Shown here: one piece after another, positions 59,640 to 64,000 of the stretch
Layout: every line of letters begins with the position of its first letter
Numbering within the stretch: the stretch's first letter is position 1
From: Gemmatimonadota bacterium
Lineage (GTDB): Bacteria; Gemmatimonadota; Gemmatimonadetes; Longimicrobiales; Gaopeijiaceae
DNA length: 64,000 nucleotides
Direction of reading: 5' to 3'
NCBI GenBank assembly: GCA_028873815.1
Contig: JAPPNN010000035.1
Coordinates: 38,938 to 102,937 of the forward strand
Notes under the pieces: model-generated
What the model was told of the DNA's origin: nothing
What the model saw: the letters and a program-made list of their open reading frames with translations, nothing else
Database searches by the model: none
Made by a program: the position numbers and the translations under genes

Positions 59640-61703
59640 GTGCGGCCTGTCTTCCTCTACACCACAGTCGCCCTGTTGGTTGCATCTCCGCTCGCGGCCC
59701 AGTCCGGCCGCCTGACCGAAATCGACGTCTTCGACCTCGAGTATACCAGCGACCCCAGGATCTCCCCCGACGGGGACCAAGTCGTGTATGTGCGGCAATT
59801 TGCTGACGTCATGACGGACATGAACTACTCCAACCTGTGGCTGATCGGATCCGACGGCAGCGCTCATCGCCCCCTGACGACCGGCAAGTTCATCGACCAC
59901 AGCCCCCGCTGGTCCCCGGACGGGTCGAGAATCGCGTACATGTCGAACCGGGACGGAACTCCGCAGATCTACATGCATTGGCTGGAGACCGGACAGACGG
60001 CGGCCATCACGAACCTCACGGATCCCGCGGCAGGGCTCTCCTGGTCTCCGGACGGATCGCTCCTGGCGTTCCACAAGCTGGTTCCCGAAGCACCCCTGGT
60101 GATCGGACAGCTACCCGCCGCGCCTGCAGGCGCACAGTGGGCCGAGCCGGCGAAGTACACGGACAAGCTGGTGTTCCGCTTCGACGGAGTGGGCGACCTG
60201 CCGTCCGGCTACTGGCACCTCTTCGTCGTCCCCGCGGAAGGCGGCACGCCAAGACAGCTGACCTCGGGGGACAGACACTACAACGGTGGTTTCTTCGGTG
60301 GCCAGGGAGGCGCGCCGGAGTGGGCTCCGGCCTCGGACGCCATCGTGCTCTCGGCCAATCTGCGCGAGGACTGGGAGTTGGAATGGGGGGACTCCGAGGT
60401 GTACGAGGTCTCGGTTGCGGACGCCGGCGTCCGGGCCCTGACCGATCGGCGGGGCCCCGATTCATCGCCGACGGTGTCGCCGGACGGACGGCAGGTGGCC
60501 TATCTCGGCTACGACGAACGGTACCAGGGGTACCAGGTCACGCGGCTCCACGTCATGGACCGCGACGGCTCGAATTCGCGGGTCGTGAGCGGCGGGCTGG
60601 ATCGATCGGTCTACGGGGTTCGGTGGGCGCCGGGAGGCGAGGGCATCTACGGGCTCTACGACGACGAGGGGAACACGAAGCTCGCGCTCTTCCAGCTCGA
60701 CGGCACGCACGAGGTCCTCGGCGAGGACGGCGGCAGCGGGTTCATGGCGTACGGCGGCTTCGGCGTGTCGTACACGGTGGCCCGGGACGGCACGTTCGCC
60801 TTCACCACCAGCCGCCCTGACCGGCCCGGCGACGTGATGGTCGGCGGCGACGGCCCCGCCAGGGTCATCACCGCCGTCAACGCCGATCTGTTCGCGGCGA
60901 AGACGCTGGGCGCCGTCGAGGAGATCTGGTGGGAGTCCTCGCGCGACGGCCGGCCGGTCCAGGGCTGGATCATGAAGCCCCCGAATTTCGACCCGAACAA
61001 CAAGTACCCCCTCATCCTCGAAATACACGGGGGCCCGTTCGCGAATTACGGCGACCGCTTCGACGTCGAGAAGCAGCTGATGGCCTCACACGGATTCGTG
61101 GTCTTCTACGCCAACCCCCGGGGCAGCACCAGCTACGGCGAGGAATTCGGCAACCTCATCCACCACGCGTATCCCGGCGACGACTTCCATGACCTCGATT
61201 CGGGCGTCGACGCCGTGATCGCGCAGGGCTACATCGACGAGGACAACCTGTTCGTCACCGGCGGCAGCGGCGGCGGCGTGCTGACCTCCTGGATGATCGG
61301 GAACACGGACCGGTTCAGGGCCGCGGTATCGTTCTACCCCGTGATCAACTGGTACAGCTTCGCGCTGACCGCCGACATGGCCCCGATGGCCGTCAGCCAC
61401 TGGTTCCCGGGATTGCCCTGGGACAACGTCGAGCATTACGAAAGCCGGTCGCTGCTCTCGGTGGTGAAGAACGTGACCACGCCCACGCTGATCATGACGG
61501 GCGAGGAGGACTGGCGCACGCCGATGTCGGAGTCGGAACAGTACTACAAGGCGCTCAAGCTGCTGGGCGTCGACGCGGTGCTCGTTCGCGTGCCCGGCGA
61601 AGCGCACGGCATCTGGGGGCGCCCGTCGCACGGAATGGCGAAGATCACGACCGTGAAGGGATGGTTCGACAAGTACGCGACGGAGCGCAGGCCGGTATCG
61701 TAG
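59640..61703 (+). CDS. S9-family serine peptidase, secreted
   Basis: 687 residues starting at GTG with a perfect AGGAGGT five bases upstream. Signal peptide (LYTTVALLVASPLAAQ), beta-propeller part with TolB-like 'SPDGD', 'SPDGSR' and 'SPDGRQ' repeats, then an alpha/beta hydrolase: Ser in TGGSGGGVL (about 542), Asp in GEEDWRTPM (about 623), His in GEAHGIWG (about 656). GGS rather than GWS at the nucleophile places it in the acylaminoacyl/dipeptidyl-type group. It is a paralogue-type neighbour of the peptidase at 56959, on the opposite strand. Confidence 0.92.
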   Translation: MRPVFLYTTVALLVASPLAAQSGRLTEIDVFDLEYTSDPRISPDGDQVVYVRQFADVMTDMNYSNLWLIGSDGSAHRPLTTGKFIDHSPRWSPDGSRIAYMSNRDGTPQIYMHWLETGQTAAITNLTDPAAGLSWSPDGSLLAFHKLVPEAPLVIGQLPAAPAGAQWAEPAKYTDKLVFRFDGVGDLPSGYWHLFVVPAEGGTPRQLTSGDRHYNGGFFGGQGGAPEWAPASDAIVLSANLREDWELEWGDSEVYEVSVADAGVRALTDRRGPDSSPTVSPDGRQVAYLGYDERYQGYQVTRLHVMDRDGSNSRVVSGGLDRSVYGVRWAPGGEGIYGLYDDEGNTKLALFQLDGTHEVLGEDGGSGFMAYGGFGVSYTVARDGTFAFTTSRPDRPGDVMVGGDGPARVITAVNADLFAAKTLGAVEEIWWESSRDGRPVQGWIMKPPNFDPNNKYPLILEIHGGPFANYGDRFDVEKQLMASHGFVVFYANPRGSTSYGEEFGNLIHHAYPGDDFHDLDSGVDAVIAQGYIDEDNLFVTGGSGGGVLTSWMIGNTDRFRAAVSFYPVINWYSFALTADMAPMAVSHWFPGLPWDNVEHYESRSLLSVVKNVTTPTLIMTGEEDWRTPMSESEQYYKALKLLGVDAVLVRVPGEAHGIWGRPSHGMAKITTVKGWFDKYATERRPVS

Positions 61704-61709
61704 CCGGGG

Positions 61710-61726
61710 CCTGACGTTACGTCAGG
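61710..61726. repeat. Palindrome copy 1
   Basis: CCTGACG TTA CGTCAGG, 7-bp arms around TTA, seven bases after the S9 peptidase stop. The same core recurs at 61784-61804. Confidence 0.65.
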
Positions 61727-61783
61727 GTCCCCGCGGCCCCCGCGGGCCATGTCGCCACCCGCGCTCGGCGGCCGTTTCCGCTA

Positions 61784-61804
61784 ACCCTGACGTTACGTCA
61801 GGGT
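61784..61804. repeat. Palindrome copy 2
   Basis: 9-bp arms ACCCTGACG / CGTCAGGGT around TTA, just after the gltA stop. Both copies lie in the 134-base gap between the convergent peptidase and citrate synthase genes. They may end transcription from each side, or bind a MerR-type regulator whose sites often have the form TGACGTnACGTCA. Confidence 0.6.
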
Positions 61805-61837
61805 GCCCGCGGGTGACGCCTGTATGGCGCCGCTCGC

Positions 61838-63139
<1,302 letters not shown>

Positions 63140-63176
63140 CGGGTCTCCGGGCCGGATCGGTGCCGGGTCGGGGGAT

Positions 63177-63196
63177 AGGGTCGTGTGTGCGACCCT
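63177..63196 (-). terminator. Stem-loop between DUF411 gene and gltA
   Basis: Arms AGGGTCG / CGACCCT with loop TGTGTG (plus strand). On the minus strand it is 55 bases after the DUF411 stop and about 40 before the gltA start, so it could end the DUF411 transcript or be in the gltA leader. The GGGTCG / CGACCC core is shared with the hairpin at 4966. Confidence 0.45.
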
Positions 63197-63251
63197 TATT
63201 CTACCACGGAACGCAAATCTGCGAAATCGTGGTGAATCCTGACACGGGCTC

Positions 63252-63713
63252 CTACGGCTCGACGCGCTCGAACACCCCCCGATTGCCGTCCCTGTCGAAA
63301 GCGAGAACGTCGTATGGGCGCGGATTCGGCCCTTCCATTCCCGGTGATCCGATGGGCATTCCGGGCACGGCGATCCCGAGCGCCGCTGGAGCTTCGTCCA
63401 GGAACGCACGCACGACGCGGGCGGGAACGTGCCCCTCGATCACGTAGTCGCCGACCACGGCGGTATGACACGATCCCAGATCCAGCGGCACCCCGGTCCG
63501 CCGCTTCACGGCGTTGATGTCCATCACATTCTCGACGCTCACGGTGAAGCCCGCGGCCCTCATGTGATCCACCCACTTGGCGCAGCATCCGCACGTGGCC
63601 GTCTTGTAGACGTGCATATCCGCATCCGTGTCCGGCCCCGCCGGCCGGAACGACATGACCAGTACCACGCCCCCCAGGAGCAGGATCCCCGCAAGCAGCT
63701 TCTTCATGTTCAT
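63252..63713 (-). CDS. DUF411 metal-binding protein
   Basis: 153 residues. Signal peptide or membrane anchor (LLAGILLLGGVVLVMSF), then the DUF411 body: MHVYKTATCGCCAKWVDHM with the CxCC cluster, NVMDINAVKRRTGVP, SCHTAVVGDYVIEGHVPA. DUF411 proteins are found with copper-handling genes; the TCGCC motif is a probable soft-metal site. Located upstream of gltA on the same strand with 112 bases between. Confidence 0.85.
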   Translation of the reverse strand: MNMKKLLAGILLLGGVVLVMSFRPAGPDTDADMHVYKTATCGCCAKWVDHMRAAGFTVSVENVMDINAVKRRTGVPLDLGSCHTAVVGDYVIEGHVPARVVRAFLDEAPAALGIAVPGMPIGSPGMEGPNPRPYDVLAFDRDGNRGVFERVEP

Positions 63714-63945
63714 CCGGTGCTTCCCTTCTTTCGGTGAGAGAGCCTAAAGATAGTCCGCGTCCGGCCTGCCCTGAAAGCGTCGTGGCGGGCGATTCCCGTT
63801 TTCGTCCCACACGGGCATGCACGTGGCCCGCTTCGAAGCAACGCGGCGCCCACCACCGGACGATCACACGTGCCGGCCACCCCCATCGTCGCCGGCCAGC
63901 GCGGCCATTGCCGCCGGGAGCCGCAGGGCGCGATCCAACCGCGAG

Positions 63946-64000
63946 TGCCGAGGGAGGGACTCGAACCCTCACGCCCGCAAGGGCAAAGGTTTTTGAGACC
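63946..64000 (-). tRNA. tRNA-Leu(CAA), 3' part
   Basis: The minus strand shows the anticodon loop CTCAAAA closed by GGT/ACC, so the anticodon is CAA with T33 before it. A long variable arm with GCCC/GGGC pairs identifies a class II (Leu/Ser type) tRNA. The T arm GAGGG-TTCGAGT-CCCTC and acceptor CCTCGGC plus discriminator A complete it. CCA is not encoded. The D arm and 5' end lie beyond the right edge. Confidence 0.88.

Overview
The window is 64 kb of GC-rich (roughly two-thirds G+C), gene-dense bacterial chromosome. It carries about 55 protein genes, the end of one tRNA-Leu gene, and no insertion sequence, prophage, integrase or CRISPR array that I can see. The cell is Gram-negative (TonB-dependent receptor, SurA-type chaperones, outer-membrane-type barrel, lipoproteins) and respiratory/aerobic (EtfAB, citrate synthase, PruA, acetyl-CoA synthetase, PerR/Fur-like regulator). 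Repeated secreted S9 peptidases, a DUF58/BatA pair, a CarboxypepD_reg-type TonB receptor, a 6-bladed beta-propeller lipoprotein and frequent GTG/TTG starts fit Gemmatimonadota best. That placement is inferred from gene style, not from a marker gene.

Layout. 1-373: start of a menaquinone methyltransferase (-). 530-4922 (+): ECF sigma factor, zinc-less anti-sigma, bactofilin-like membrane protein, toastrack/LiaF-like secreted protein and a small membrane protein, read as an envelope-stress unit. 4995-6369 (-): NifU-like scaffold and Mrp Fe-S carrier. 6670-8298 (+): PruA. 8311-14765 (-): a tightly packed operon lepA - ROK sugar kinase - PfkB kinase - STAS/GHKL protein - STAS-like protein - trans-sulfuration enzyme. 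15101-28251 (+): TonB receptor, then DUF58 - BatA - mfd - PpiC-type lipoprotein - surA - pdxA, with mostly overlapping ends; pdxA seems to start at CTG. 28424-32227 (+): an unusual accessory cluster of a thioredoxin-fold protein, a frameshifted beta-propeller lipoprotein, a 68-residue Cys-rich secreted peptide, a 6-TM protein ending in a zinc anti-sigma motif, a tiny membrane protein and an ECF sigma factor. 32258-34023 (+): holB, moaC. 34041-37231 (-): LysM lytic transglycosylase, guaB, small protein. 37354-44452: hexapeptide acyltransferase, acs, perR-like regulator, zinc-ribbon/winged-helix membrane protein, outer-membrane barrel, moeA, M23 lipoprotein. 44532-52830 (-): a seven-gene run aroB - acyl-CoA synthetase - NYN/LOTUS/HhH protein - 3-methyladenine glycosylase - nhaC-type antiporter - etfB - etfA. 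53102-64000: PBP1A, DUF3343, deoA, two S9 peptidases, a lipoprotein, gltA, a DUF411 protein and tRNA-Leu(CAA).

How the genes work together. Most are housekeeping: translation quality (lepA), transcription-coupled repair (mfd), outer-membrane protein folding (surA and its partner), peptidoglycan synthesis and remodelling (PBP1A, LTG, M23), molybdenum cofactor (moaC, moeA), PLP (pdxA), GMP (guaB), shikimate (aroB), electron transfer (etfBA). Two ECF sigma systems, a STAS/GHKL pair and a PerR-like regulator give the window an unusual amount of regulation. The most interesting piece is the 28.4-32.2 kb cluster. There a membrane anti-sigma with its zinc domain at the C-terminal, cytoplasmic end is encoded next to a secreted cysteine-pair peptide and a beta-propeller, suggesting an undescribed envelope signalling system.
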